From Exophiala sp. HKRS030 (taxonomy: Eukaryota > Ascomycota > Eurotiomycetes > Chaetothyriales > Herpotrichiellaceae), in assembly GCA_023897205.1 (NCBI GenBank), contig JAHWDD010000004.1:5828001-5892000 (forward strand): a stretch of 64,000 nucleotides of DNA, given 5' to 3'. The notes beneath the pieces are model-generated. The model searched no databases. It was not told the origin of the DNA and worked only from the letters and a program-made list of their open reading frames with translations. The stretch's first letter is position 1. Every line of letters starts with the position of its first letter. The position numbers and the translations under genes were made by a program. Shown here piece after piece: positions 32,330 to 42,975 of the stretch.

Positions 32330-33341
32330 GATGCGGTTGAGGGCGGATGAGCCTCATCAAAACTCGGTCGTTCATCACCAATGGTCAGGCACACTGATCA
32401 GAGGGCAGGCTCACCGACTGCCATCACACCAGACATTGTGCCGAAGGAGAAATTGACCTTGACAGTGTATTTAGTAAGGAAGAGTTTAGTCGAGCTCTAG
32501 ACACCTTCATGCCTTCGTGTATGTCCTCCCAGTATCGATCGAAAGTGAAGTGTCACATCCCATAGATAATAATCAGAATAGATGGTGGCCTTAAAACTGA
32601 TGGTAGAAAAATAAGCGAGGTCGTTGTAGGCTCAGATTCCGGGGAACCCGATGTTGCTTACGAGAAAGACGATTGGCTAGGGATCCGTGCAGGGATTCCA
32701 CACGAACACGATAAACTCTCCACATCTCGGTATGGTTGTTCCTGCATTTGCTATACGAAATGTAAGCACCTAATACGCGAATAAATGACTTTCAAGTCCT
32801 CTCTTGATCGATGTCAGTTCCAATGACTCCAGGGGTGGGGGTGTTGCAAGTTCCCACCCACGCTGGGATGGATCTCTTGGATTATTCCCCACAGAAATAG
32901 CCTAACGGCTGTAATGGCACCTCAGAATCCGGTTTGACGTCACTATGAACGCAAGCACGACGAAACCAAAATGGAGATTGTTAATGATCTGACGATGGTT
33001 GCACGATCACGACAAACTAGTGAGCCAGCAAAGTGGAAATATCATAACGTGGCTAAGATCGTGAAAATGCTTTGGTATAATGAGAATTAATTAGTGTGTT
33101 TGCGCTAATAAGCGTCTTTATCTATCATAACTTCATAGAAACATTTCTCTGATACACCGCGCTCGTATATTTGCCCGGCGGTTTTAGCAAAATCCGAGTA
33201 GCTCCTTCTGTGGTGATACAATGATAACCTCTCAATCTGTGAGATGTTCTGTAAGATATCCTCGTCGTCGCATAAGAAATGGGTATCGCTGTGCGTGGAT
33301 GTAGGGAATTATCATCTTGATGGAAGATGAGGTTGGATTGT
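32330..33341. other. Intergenic between two leftward genes
   Basis: Contains the promoter of the 615-residue protein and the 3' region of the MARVEL gene. No gene was recognised. Confidence 0.5.
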
Positions 33342-34121
33342 CTAGTAGGCACGGGCAGGTGGTGCGCTGTAGCCTTGCATACCATATCCTGGTTGACCGT
33401 ACTTGGGCTCGGTTGTGAGAGGAGCAGCACCACCGTGCATGGTAGATCCAGTCATGCCGGTCTCGTGGCTGTGTCGACCAGTGGTGTGGTGGTGGCCAGC
33501 ATGAGCGGTAGCAGCTTCAGCGTCACGAGTGGTCTGGACCTTGCGGTTGCGCTTCCAGAATGGTCGACGGGTAGAACCAGAGGTGTAGTTGTTCTTTGGG
33601 GATGGGCCGAAAGCCTTCTCCTTCTTGTGATGGCGGACCAACAAGAATTGAAGAGCTGCACTGACCAAGAAGAGGAACAAAGCCAGGATGGCGACAGCGA
33701 AGCAAGCAGTGTTCAAGCTGCAGACGTAGCCCCAATCACCAGCACCAGGTGCTGCTTCACTGCTGAAACCAGAGCCGATAGGAGTGTTGACGAAACCACT
33801 GCAGTTGTTGGCACCATCACGGGTGTAATAGGCAATGGCGGCAAAGCAACCAATGAAGCAGATGTCGAGGAAGATGGCGATGTAGCCAAGGAAAGCAATA
33901 CCGCCAAAGCAAAGGGTGAAGAGGACGCCGAAAATGGTGTATAGGACTGCAGCACCGGACATGCCTTCGACAGCCTTCTCCCAGGTAGGAATAGTCATGT
34001 CATGTTTGGTGAGGACGGCGAGGAAGTAGGAGTAGATGCCGAGAATGATGGCGGCACAACAGAATTGTAGGACGCGAACGCCAGTCTGGCCGAAGCGCAG
34101 GAGAGCGCCACCGAGAGCCAT
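33342..34121 (-). CDS. MARVEL-domain membrane protein
   Basis: An intronless protein of 259 residues with four hydrophobic spans: GVRVLQFCCAAIILGIYSYF (about 14-33), AVLYTIFGVLFTLCFGGIAF, IAIFLDICFIGCFAAIAYY and ACFAVAILALFLFLVSAALQ. A lumenal loop between spans 3 and 4 holds CSGF and YVC cysteines, plus an acidic/Gly patch. The first span begins with RFGQTGVRVLQF, typical of fungal MARVEL proteins related to Nce102/Fhn1, which organise plasma membrane domains. The cytosolic tail is basic, then rich in His, Gly and Tyr (YGQPGYGMQGYSAPPARAY). The exact role is unknown. The 205-codon frame on the opposite strand is an artefact of this gene. Confidence 0.85.
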   Translation of the reverse strand: MALGGALLRFGQTGVRVLQFCCAAIILGIYSYFLAVLTKHDMTIPTWEKAVEGMSGAAVLYTIFGVLFTLCFGGIAFLGYIAIFLDICFIGCFAAIAYYTRDGANNCSGFVNTPIGSGFSSEAAPGAGDWGYVCSLNTACFAVAILALFLFLVSAALQFLLVRHHKKEKAFGPSPKNNYTSGSTRRPFWKRNRKVQTTRDAEAATAHAGHHHTTGRHSHETGMTGSTMHGGAAPLTTEPKYGQPGYGMQGYSAPPARAY

Positions 34122-35669
34122 TGTAGTGGTTGGGATGTTTTATCTAGCACGAGGCTGAGGGATGGCGAAAGTGGAAAGAGTATTGGCGAAGAGTGATTAC
34201 TCGTCTATCGAAGTCGTCGAAAGATGGATGGCCTGAAAGATGAAGGGGTGGAGGAAGATGGTGGTCTTTGTAGTTTTCCAGTTTCCCTGGCACCTGGTGG
34301 GCGGTGATGTCTTGAATTGTTGGTCCATGCGTTTGGTAGGTAGGGCGGTAGGCACGTAGGTCAGGGCGCGCGTAAAAATCTGGATGTTATGGCTTCGTCG
34401 AAAAGGTTTGCTCGAGTGACGTGGTGGGCGCCGATCGCATGCATCATTTGGTCCATCTTGTGGTTGTCCAAGCATTTGAGACTCCACCAAGAATTTGCAG
34501 GGAAATGAAGATGAAAATCGGCCAAGATGTGGGAAAGCCACAGAATGGGAAGAGAAGCCACACCGAGGCGTGAGGGTTCCACATAACCCAGATGTCTATT
34601 GGTGGGTTTATGCTCCCACAGCCACAACATCGACGTCACTTCCCTAGCCACAGCTCCGATCATTGGCTCGATTATCAGGGATCTCTAGCGTAAATGGTGG
34701 CGCCTCTCCACATGCGAATCAAACTTCACAAGCAAGCTGAAGCATCCCCATCGAGCCACCATCCCCCAGTCGGTCTCCAGAGCTTTGGGCAACACTTCCT
34801 CGTCACACTTCTTCGTCACAGCTGATGTCCCAAAAAAACTGGGCACAGGGTCATCAACAAGGTTCAGCTTTGCGATGTCACAACAAACCTTGATGGTTTT
34901 GCTGCAAGGAACCGCTGGCATATCCTCCACGAGCCACAAATGCCATGTCATCATTCAGCCAATCACGTGCCGATGATTTTCCCGATCTCTATCCATCAAC
35001 GTTGACAAATGCCAAACGCCACATTGTCGAGTGGTATCATCTCCCGAACTGTATTCACGATTTCAGCGTTTTGAAGCTGTTGAGAAGATATTCCCAGAAG
35101 ACTTGAATCGGCTACATGCAACTTACCATTTCGCCGGGACCTCCTCAACAATTCATCCATGGACCTCGTCTGTCGAGCGCTCCGGTCCCATATGTAGAGC
35201 AAGAAGCAATTACCAAGTTGCATTGACAGCAACCTTATGATAGATGATATTGACCTCTTCGACCCGATTGAGGCTTCTATTACCCTGCTAGATACTCGCC
35301 AACCCACATCTCAAGATCGATCTAAAGTGATCGTCCGATTATTCTCCGATCTCCAGATTTTGGCCGACTGCTTCGAACTTCCACTTCGGGATATTCATCA
35401 TCATGTCCTCGCTCAAAACTTAGTCCAACTATTCATGGTGGTCTGCTTGGTTGTTCATCATCAATAAACCCTAATTGATCACTTGCGATACGTAACATAT
35501 CATGCGGGCTATCAATGTCGCAATATATTCTCGGAACAAGTTTGCAGTTGTTTTATCCTTTTCTATGATAATCATCTATTCATTAGTAAAGATCGGTCCA
35601 TTGCAACTCTGTCCAGCAAAGGCAACTGCAATATGTCCATAGAAGAAAACTCAAATTATGCTGTATCCT
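34122..35669. other. Intergenic, no supported gene
   Basis: A possible tiny two-exon frame on the minus strand (ATG near 35160; GTAAGT donor; CTCAACAG acceptor; end near 34998) does not keep frame. Frames of 60-100 codons elsewhere resemble nothing known. A CACGTG core lies at about 34966. Confidence 0.4.
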
Positions 35670-37334
35670 TCATGTCGAGGTTAGTGAACAAATTTCGGGC
35701 CCGAATACCCCCACACCTTGTGTCTTCAATCCGCCAGATTTATCGACTCTCCACTCCTTAAAGCTGCATGACCAACCCACGAAAAGTGCCCCAAATGTCA
35801 TTGAACCAAACGTAGCACCATCCAACCTCGCCGCCGCATTGGTGTTGGATGGCGAGCTGCCGCTTGTTGTCGAAGATGGCGAACCGCTTCCTGAAGGAGT
35901 GTTTGGAGTCGTACCACTAGTATTGTTTCCGGGAAGATTGCTCTGATCATTTGGCAAAATATTCAGTTCGAGTCCGCTAATTTCCTCACCATTCTCCTCA
36001 TAGACGACATGATCTGGCACGCGATTTGTGATAGTAACGGTCCCTGTGGGGTAGGTTCCAGAAACTCCATTCTGAATCAATTCAGCGACACCATCTGGTC
36101 GAGCTGGAATATCAAAACTTTGAGTAAAATTGGTGCCTGCGACGGAACTGAGAGAGCATGCCGGTGGATCCAAAGACGTAGCGGTGGAATTTGCAGCGGT
36201 GATGTGGTCGAGATCAATCTCATTGTACTGTGTACGAAGGTTATTGTAGTCCACTCTTATTGAAACCGAACCATTCGTGTTGAGTTCTACCAGACCATAG
36301 TTGTTAGGCTCCTCGCTGTACTCGTAGATCAGACCACCGGAAAATATCCCTGTCATCTGAGGTCCATACAGAGCGCCAACTTCGGTAAATGTGCGTGGTT
36401 GAACCTGGTTGCAACCGTATTCGGAGAAGAAGATGGGAATGGTGGTATTTGAGAAATCCCTGACCAGAACGTCATAGCCGGACGTTTGGAAAGTTGCATC
36501 ACCACACCACGAGTAAGAGTTGAGACCAAAGAAGTCAATCTTGGAGCTGGTGTCATTGGCAAGAGCGCACGACATGTATTCAAAAGTTCCCATCAACAAT
36601 GGGCGGACATCAGCGGCTGAATAGCCAACAGGGATCTCTCTTGGGCCCTGTTTAGCGATATAGTCCTTGATATCTCTTGTGACGGCCCTAATGTAGGCAG
36701 GAACTTGTGACACAGAGTCCTCGTTGATGACTTCATTACCACTGAAGAAGCCCAGAGTATTATTGAAATGCATAAATCGTTCCACCACTTGGAAAACACG
36801 CTCCAAATACCCCGAGTTGTATGATTCCCATGGAGCACCACGATTCAGAGACTGGTTGGGTAGAGGACTGTTGACATCGAGGATAAGGTAGATACCGGCG
36901 GCGTTGAAGATGGACGCACATTCAGTGTGGTCAAGGTCAGGATTCAAGTTGTAAACTCGGACAGCGTTGACACCCAATCGCTGCATGAGAACAGCATCTC
37001 GGAGACAGACGTCGGCATCGCTCAGAGGATCAACACCGGCGTCAGGATTGAAGCCAGAAGAACCGCCGGGTTGGTAACTGCAGACATGATCATGTCAGTA
37101 TTTCGCCTTTTCATGCAAAAAGAAGTCCATATCCCTACGCAACACCAATGATCTGAAATCGAGAGCCGTCGACACTGTTGACAAAATCCGAACCTCGAAC
37201 AACCAGAGGAGAAACAGCTAGAACGCTGGAGGTCAAATACGCGACCAGGGCCACAGCGAGAGAAGCAAACTGGAGGAAATGTCAGATGAGAATCACATAT
37301 CATACTTGGAAGGGCTGATCCCTACCCGAGCCAT
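35670..37334 (-). CDS. GPI-anchored 1,3-beta-glucanosyltransferase (GH72, Gas/Gel family)
   Basis: Exons 37334-37326, 37269-37139 and 37077 leftward. The first coding exon is only ATG GCT CGG. It joins a hydrophobic signal peptide (FASLAVALVAYLTSSVLA), then RFQIIGVAYQPGGSSGF and DPLSDADVCLRDAVLMQRLG. Catalytic glutamates lie in FFSGNEVIN (acid/base) and PIFFSEYGCN (nucleophile). GH72 enzymes cut and rejoin beta-1,3-glucan in the cell wall. No Cys-rich X8/CBM43 module follows, so this is the GH72-minus type. The tail is Ser/Thr/Gly-rich. As read, the frame ends at 35670 with a hydrophilic extension after SMTFGALFVGW, wrong for a GPI signal. One added base near 35771-35777 would give FGALFVGLVMQL and a stop at 35758, a good GPI signal. 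Confidence 0.92.
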
Positions 37335-38318
37335 CTTGGAGATGGAGTTTGAAGAGGAGAATTATGGAGAAAGCTAATGAGGAAACGAATTGAGGTGGGT
37401 GAACAAGTATGAGGTTGTTTGTTGAGTTCAAACCCCTTGATTCGGCACGACAACAATTGCAGGAGCACAACGAGCGACGCTCCTGCCACAAGAAGATGAA
37501 GGCGAAATGGAAATCCTGAAAGAAATCAATTCCCAACGAAGGCAGCCCTTGAGGAAGTTGCTGTCGCAATACACGATGAAGACAGAGGAAAGATAGGAAG
37601 CGCAGGAAGAAAGCAGCCAGGTGGAGGAGGGACCTCAGACCGGAAATCCACAAACCACGGTACTCCGTCCTCCAGCATGTTTCCTTGACTCCAATCGCTG
37701 TCACGTCAGTAGACGGGCACGACGGGGTGCCCCATATTAAATTTGGAACAACATGCAAGAAAAGCCTGATGGCGGACGCATCATGCCAGGTTCAAGCCGA
37801 CGCGTGCAGAAGAACCAATCATGGTCGTCATTGATCCCAATCCACGAGATTTCCTATCTTATTGGTGACGGATATGGAATAGTTAGGCAAGGGCCCTGGG
37901 CCGCCCCGGGGGCCTTAGCTCTCAGACATGCCATGCTCCATCAGTGGACTTTGGGACAGACCACAAGCGGTACTCCGTACTCTGTCCATCATTGAAGATT
38001 TGGACGCAGGTCTTTTACCTACTTACTCCATAGATATCTACTCCTGAGATATCGAGATACAAACCCTATCCAGGTCAGTCAAGTCAGTATCCCATAGAGT
38101 GCGAGAAGTCGCTAGCAATAGTTTAGTGGCACTTAATATGGCCAAGATCTCACTAGCGGCAATTCTAGCAATCTAGCAACAGACAACAACCCTTTAAGGA
38201 AAGTATGCCGGACGCCTATCTTTCCTGCTCCCTGACGCACGCCTGCGCTCTATCGACCAGACCAATTCACCACCTGGAGACGCAATGAATCATTTCCGAC
38301 GATAACCAATCCTCTACC
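37335..38318. other. Divergent promoter between GH72 and ALG2
   Basis: No protein family was recognised. The left third is the long leader of the GH72 gene. Confidence 0.5.
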
Positions 38319-39893
38319 ATGGCGGCCTCTAAGCCTGCACTCCAACCTGATATCTCTCCCAACAAGAAGCGCATCGTCTTCTTCCATCCTGACCTTGGTA
38401 TTGGTGGTGCCGAGAGATTGATCATTGACGCTGCAGTCGGACTCCAAAGGCTCGGTCACAAAGTAACCATTTTTACCTCACATTGCGATCAATCACATTG
38501 CTTTGAAGAGGCTCGGGACGGTATGCACCCGCTCCTCTGCCCTTTGCATGCTTAGGTTGAGGTTGACAAATATGTGAGTGTAGGAACTCTTGACGTCCGA
38601 GTCCGTGGTAACACTCTCTTCCCACCCACCTTCTTAAACCGATTTCATATCCTTCTTGCCATCCTTCGACAGATCCACCTCGTTTTCTCAATAGCTATTT
38701 TCGATAATGAGCTACAGACCCTGAAACCAGACGTCTTCATCGTCGATCAGCTGTCAGCCTGTGTCCCATTGCTGAGATGGTTATTTCCAACACGGCAAAG
38801 GACTCTGTTCTATTGTCATTTCCCAGACCAGCTCCTAGCTGACCGCCGCTCCTCCGGCCTGTCTGGTCTCTTGAAACAAATATACAGACTTCCATTTGAT
38901 GTCTTTGAAGGTTGGAGCATGAGCGGAAGTGACAAATTGGTGGTAAATTCCACCTTTACCAAATCCATCGCATCTAATTTGTGGCCATCAATTGGCCCTG
39001 CATTTGACGTGGTGTATCCCAGCGTCAACGTAGATACCGACACTTCCACCACTACAAATGAAATCTTATGGAACAACAACTTCAAGATTCTCCTCAGCAT
39101 CAACAGGTTTGAGCGCAAGAAGGACATTGGACTGGCAATTCGAGCGTACAGTGGATTGTCCGCCCAGAAGCGCAAAGGCACTCGTCTGATCATATGTGGT
39201 GGCTATGACCAGCGAGTGACCGAAAATGTCCAATACCACAAAGAACTTGTGGACCTCGCCGAAGGTCAGGGCCTAATTACAGCTACGGCCAAGACAATTC
39301 CTACCGCTCTTGCCGTTCCCAGTGAAACCCAGGTCCTTTTTTTACTTTCCGTTCCTGGACCTTTCAAGAAGACACTTCTGGACAATGCTTCCCTTTTGAT
39401 CTATACTCCAGAGAATGAGCATTTCGGAATTGTTCCCGTTGAGGCGATGCAGCATGGCGTCCCGGTTTTAGCTTCAAATACAGGTGGCCCGCTGGAAACC
39501 ATTGTCGATGGTGAGACCGGATGGCTGCGGGACATCTCTGCAGTAGAGCAGTGGACCCTTGTCATGGACAAGGTATTGAACAACATGAGTTCTGACGATT
39601 TGAGGAAGGTTGGTGACAACGGAAGACAAAGAGTGAGGACTCATTTTACGAATCATATCATGGCCAAGAAATTCGACCATGTCATCCAGAAGATGATCAG
39701 TAGTAAGAGAAGCGTCTTCATAGAAGGCAAGGATATTTTTCTAGGACTTGGTCTAATCCTGACCTTTGTGGCTGCATTGGTTGCCACTGTGGTCAAGGCC
39801 AAATTTGGAAAGGGTGATAGCAGAGCCAGCGAATTCGCACGAGCTCGACGAATGCATCCGAGCTCCGATGCTGATGTCAAGATCATCATTTGA
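38319..39893 (+). CDS. ALG2: Alpha-1,3/1,6-mannosyltransferase ALG2
   Basis: Exons 38319-38520 and 38584-39893 (63-base intron) give 503 residues, the same length as yeast Alg2. Family features are IVFFHPDLGIGGAERLIIDA at the N-terminus, TLFYCHFPDQLLA, NRFERKKDIGLAIRAY and the GT4 EX7E motif in ENEHFGIVPVEAMQHGVPVL. A hydrophobic segment near the C-terminus (GLGLILTFVAALVATVV) suits ER attachment. ALG2 adds the second and third mannoses to the lipid-linked oligosaccharide on the cytosolic ER face. The intron interrupts codon 68, between EARD and TLDVRVRGN. Confidence 0.96.
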
Positions 39894-40232
39894 TGGCATA
39901 GTACAAACACAAGACGAATAACGAATCCTGTTGTGCAACGTGAATAAGCATACCTTTTGAATTTTCTTTCCATCGCCAAAAGACGCGTATAGTGGATTTC
40001 TAGAGTTTACGCGTCTTGGTGCCAAGATTGTTTAGGAACCCGCATTGGGATGAAGACATCAAACCTTCCCGTTTTAGTTCCGAGGGTCGACGCATCCCTC
40101 TTGTCGTCGTCTAGCCTCAGCTCGAACGAGCCTGGACATGTCTAAGAGGTTGCAATGCTCAACACTGGATCAGCAAAACCTTTGCTACTCTGACATCAAG
40201 GGTACAGGATTCCTGCCCTAAAATCTGGGATC
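39894..40232. other. Short intergenic region
   Basis: The 3' region of ALG2 and promoter of the EME1-like gene, both rightward. Nothing else was recognised. Confidence 0.5.
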
Positions 40233-42179
40233 ATGCCTGAGGTTATTGAGATTCTGTCATCTTCGCCACCCGCAAGTTCTTCCAATCGCGGAAGGTCTAC
40301 AGGAAGGAAACCTCTTAAAACTCTCCAGAATAGAAATTTCGAGTCTTCCGAGGGAGAAAGATTCGCCGACCATGATGACTTTCTTGACTCTAATATCGCC
40401 CCGCCTTTGAAAAGACAAGGGTTCAATACAACTTCAGCAAATGAGATCAATACTGGCCATATCCAAGTGCTCGACCTCTCAGATGAAGGGTCCTTACCCG
40501 AGATTCAATCTCTTGTCAATACTCGTCGCTCAGAAGAGCCCTTTCAGCGAGGGCTGGCCATTGTTGCTGAAGACGACGTGATCACATTCTCGTCATCTGC
40601 ACCAGAACTCCGGCAGAAGACTGAGCCGTCACGATCAACAGGCCGAAATCCTTTGAGTGATGATTTGCAGGACGATGGTGACCTTGAAATTCTTCATACT
40701 GGTCTAGACTCAAGTCCTAGGCCAATGTACTCAACTCGAACGACCGAACTCCTCGCCACTCTCAGTCAAAACACAGGAAACAAAAAGATGACCAAATCAC
40801 GTCCTCAAAAAGTTGAAAATACGCATAAGACCGCAAAACTATCACTTGAGGTAAATATTGCAGATGACATTATCTTTTCTTCAAGTCAAGCGCCGGTGAC
40901 AACGAAATCAAAACCACCCACAGTACCGCAAACAACCAAAGCTGCCTCTCGGGCGGCAGCGAAGGCAGTCCGAGACGCTGAAAAAGAGGCCGAGAAGGAG
41001 GCAAGGCGATTGGATCGAGAACGTAAAGCACAGGAAAGACGAAAGGCTGCAGATCTGGCCGAGGTGAACAAATCACGTACGAACAAGAAGTATTCGGCTA
41101 CAGAAATGATAATAGATGTCACGGGGGCTCTAAAAGGCACTAGTATCGGGAATCAAGTTGAAGAACATATGAGGTTGGCCGATATTGAGATGAATTATAT
41201 TGAGGAGGAGCTTGACATGACCGAAGCTTCTACCGAAAAAGAGAATCATGGCAATATTATTAAATGGCGGCGGAAGGTGACATCGGATTATAATGGCGAG
41301 GAAGGACAATGGGAGCCTGCCTCACAAACAAGGATCATCGATGAGAAGCACATTCTGGTCCATATTCCCGCCTTCAAGTTTGCTTCATTGATAGCATCCA
41401 CCATGACTGAAACGTCACCAGTATCTACCGACGAACAAATCAAAGCTGGCGTAGATGCTCACGTGGCATCGGTGCGGCTGCAGGGAGGGAAAGACTGTAT
41501 CCCAATTTACGTCATTGAAGGCATAAGCTCGTGGTTGAAGAAAAACACCAACGCCAAAAACCGTGAGTATACGGCGGCAGTTCGAGCGCAGATGGCGGAA
41601 ACCGAGTCGGAAACGACGACAGCAGCTCCTGCAGGATCTCAAGCACGGTCGAGGAAGCGTAAAAAGCCGACTGTGGAAGCCGTGGACTTGTCTTTCGTCA
41701 CTGCCGACGTTGTCGAAGAAGTGTTACTACACTTACAACTGGCTCATCAGCCTATACTCATCCAACATACCACATCACCCATGAACTCGGCGGCTCAGAT
41801 TTCAGCATTGACCCAGCATCTCTCTACAAGACCGTATCGTTTGGCCCAAGTTGACTATAACCTCAAGAATGCATCTTTCTGTATGGATAACGGGCAAGTA
41901 CGGACAGGAGACAACCCAAGGGAGACCTTTGCGAAGATGCTCCAGGAAGTTCAGCGGGTCACACCCAGTATGGCGTATGGAATCCTGGATAGCTACGCAT
42001 CTGTTCGAAAATTGGTTGAGGGCTATGAGAAGCATGGCAACCTACTACTTCAAGACGTAAGAAAAAGCACCAACAAAGATGGCGCATGGAGTGACAGAAA
42101 GCTGGGACCGATGGTGTCTAAACGTTTGTACAAGGTTTTTATGGGGAGAGATCCGTCGGCAACCGATGGTATGTCCTAA
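40233..42179 (+). CDS. EME1: Crossover junction endonuclease subunit EME1-like (ERCC4 domain)
   Basis: An intronless frame of 648 residues. The N-terminal half is disordered and acidic, beginning MPEVIEILSSSPPAS, a hydrophobic-acidic SUMO-interaction-like sequence, with a second such patch at IQVLDLSDEG. Next is a highly basic helix (KEAEKEARRLDRERKAQERR, about 250-270). The C-terminal half has the non-catalytic ERCC4 nuclease-like fold of Eme1: DEKHILVHIPAFKFASLIA, DCIPIYVIEGISSWLKK, LQLAHQPILIQHT and NPRETFAKMLQEVQRVTPSM. It ends with helix-hairpin-like VRKLVEGYEKHGNLLLQDV and LGPMVSKRLYKVFMGRDP. The ERKX3D active site of XPF nucleases is absent, as expected for Eme1, which works with Mus81 on branched DNA. 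Confidence 0.9.
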   Translation: MPEVIEILSSSPPASSSNRGRSTGRKPLKTLQNRNFESSEGERFADHDDFLDSNIAPPLKRQGFNTTSANEINTGHIQVLDLSDEGSLPEIQSLVNTRRSEEPFQRGLAIVAEDDVITFSSSAPELRQKTEPSRSTGRNPLSDDLQDDGDLEILHTGLDSSPRPMYSTRTTELLATLSQNTGNKKMTKSRPQKVENTHKTAKLSLEVNIADDIIFSSSQAPVTTKSKPPTVPQTTKAASRAAAKAVRDAEKEAEKEARRLDRERKAQERRKAADLAEVNKSRTNKKYSATEMIIDVTGALKGTSIGNQVEEHMRLADIEMNYIEEELDMTEASTEKENHGNIIKWRRKVTSDYNGEEGQWEPASQTRIIDEKHILVHIPAFKFASLIASTMTETSPVSTDEQIKAGVDAHVASVRLQGGKDCIPIYVIEGISSWLKKNTNAKNREYTAAVRAQMAETESETTTAAPAGSQARSRKRKKPTVEAVDLSFVTADVVEEVLLHLQLAHQPILIQHTTSPMNSAAQISALTQHLSTRPYRLAQVDYNLKNASFCMDNGQVRTGDNPRETFAKMLQEVQRVTPSMAYGILDSYASVRKLVEGYEKHGNLLLQDVRKSTNKDGAWSDRKLGPMVSKRLYKVFMGRDPSATDGMS

Positions 42180-42975
42180 TTACGGAGTATTTACGAGACG
42201 CAATAGTCCTTTAGCTCTTAGACCGTTGCGAGCAACTATGAGTTGATGTATGTATGCGAGCACGAAGTACAGTTTATGATCACATGATTTTCAGTCAGGC
42301 GAATCAGATAATCTGCAGAATTCCTGCACTTCATGATTTATACTGTTTTTACAGACGTGACCGACTAATGAAATGCGATCTCGCATCGTGCAGAGGGAAA
42401 TTGGATGGGTAGCGAGTGTGTTTCAAGCCCTTGTCGATCACCCGCACTTGGCGTAGGTTGTTCACCGTGGTTGCGCTAAAACCACAAAAGAACCAACTCG
42501 TCGTCCATCATTGGCTACAACACAACCTCAAGTCGACAAACTTGCATCAATGCCTGTGTCAACCCTCAAGATTTTCATGGGGGCCATATTCTCGCTTCCT
42601 TGAGAACAAGGCAAGTCCACCAAAGGTAAGTGAGGGTTCTAAACAGGACTAATGTTAGACTTTACGCCACTAGCTTTATTGGCATTTCACCCAGAACAAC
42701 CCCTTGAAGGCGGCATCCTGGTCGACGCAGGAGGTGGCTCTCATAGAGAGTCTCAGCCAAAGCCTAAGTCAAACGACACGACTTGTCTTTCACAAATGGC
42801 ACAGCCTTCTACTCATCGCCAAGAAAGTTTGGGGTCTGGAATAGGTTGGTCAAAAGGCTCCTCTCGCAACTGTCAGCGTTCATTATGACAATCCTTCCCT
42901 CTCATGATGTTCAATCCATACCTCTCGTCGTGAACTAGCCCGGGGAATGTTCACTCGTCAACTTCAAAGGCAACA
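42180..42975. other. Intergenic, promoter of a membrane protein gene
   Basis: No coding family was recognised. Short frames at 42416-42888 lack any known feature. Confidence 0.5.

Noticed and set aside
33327..33944. 205-codon open frame on the plus strand
   Set aside because: It lies opposite the MARVEL gene. Its Ser/Val/Glu-rich text arises from codon bias of the true gene.
34996..35307. Possible small two-exon gene on the minus strand
   Set aside because: The attractive GTAAGT and CTCAACAG splice sites do not keep a common frame, and no conserved domain is visible.
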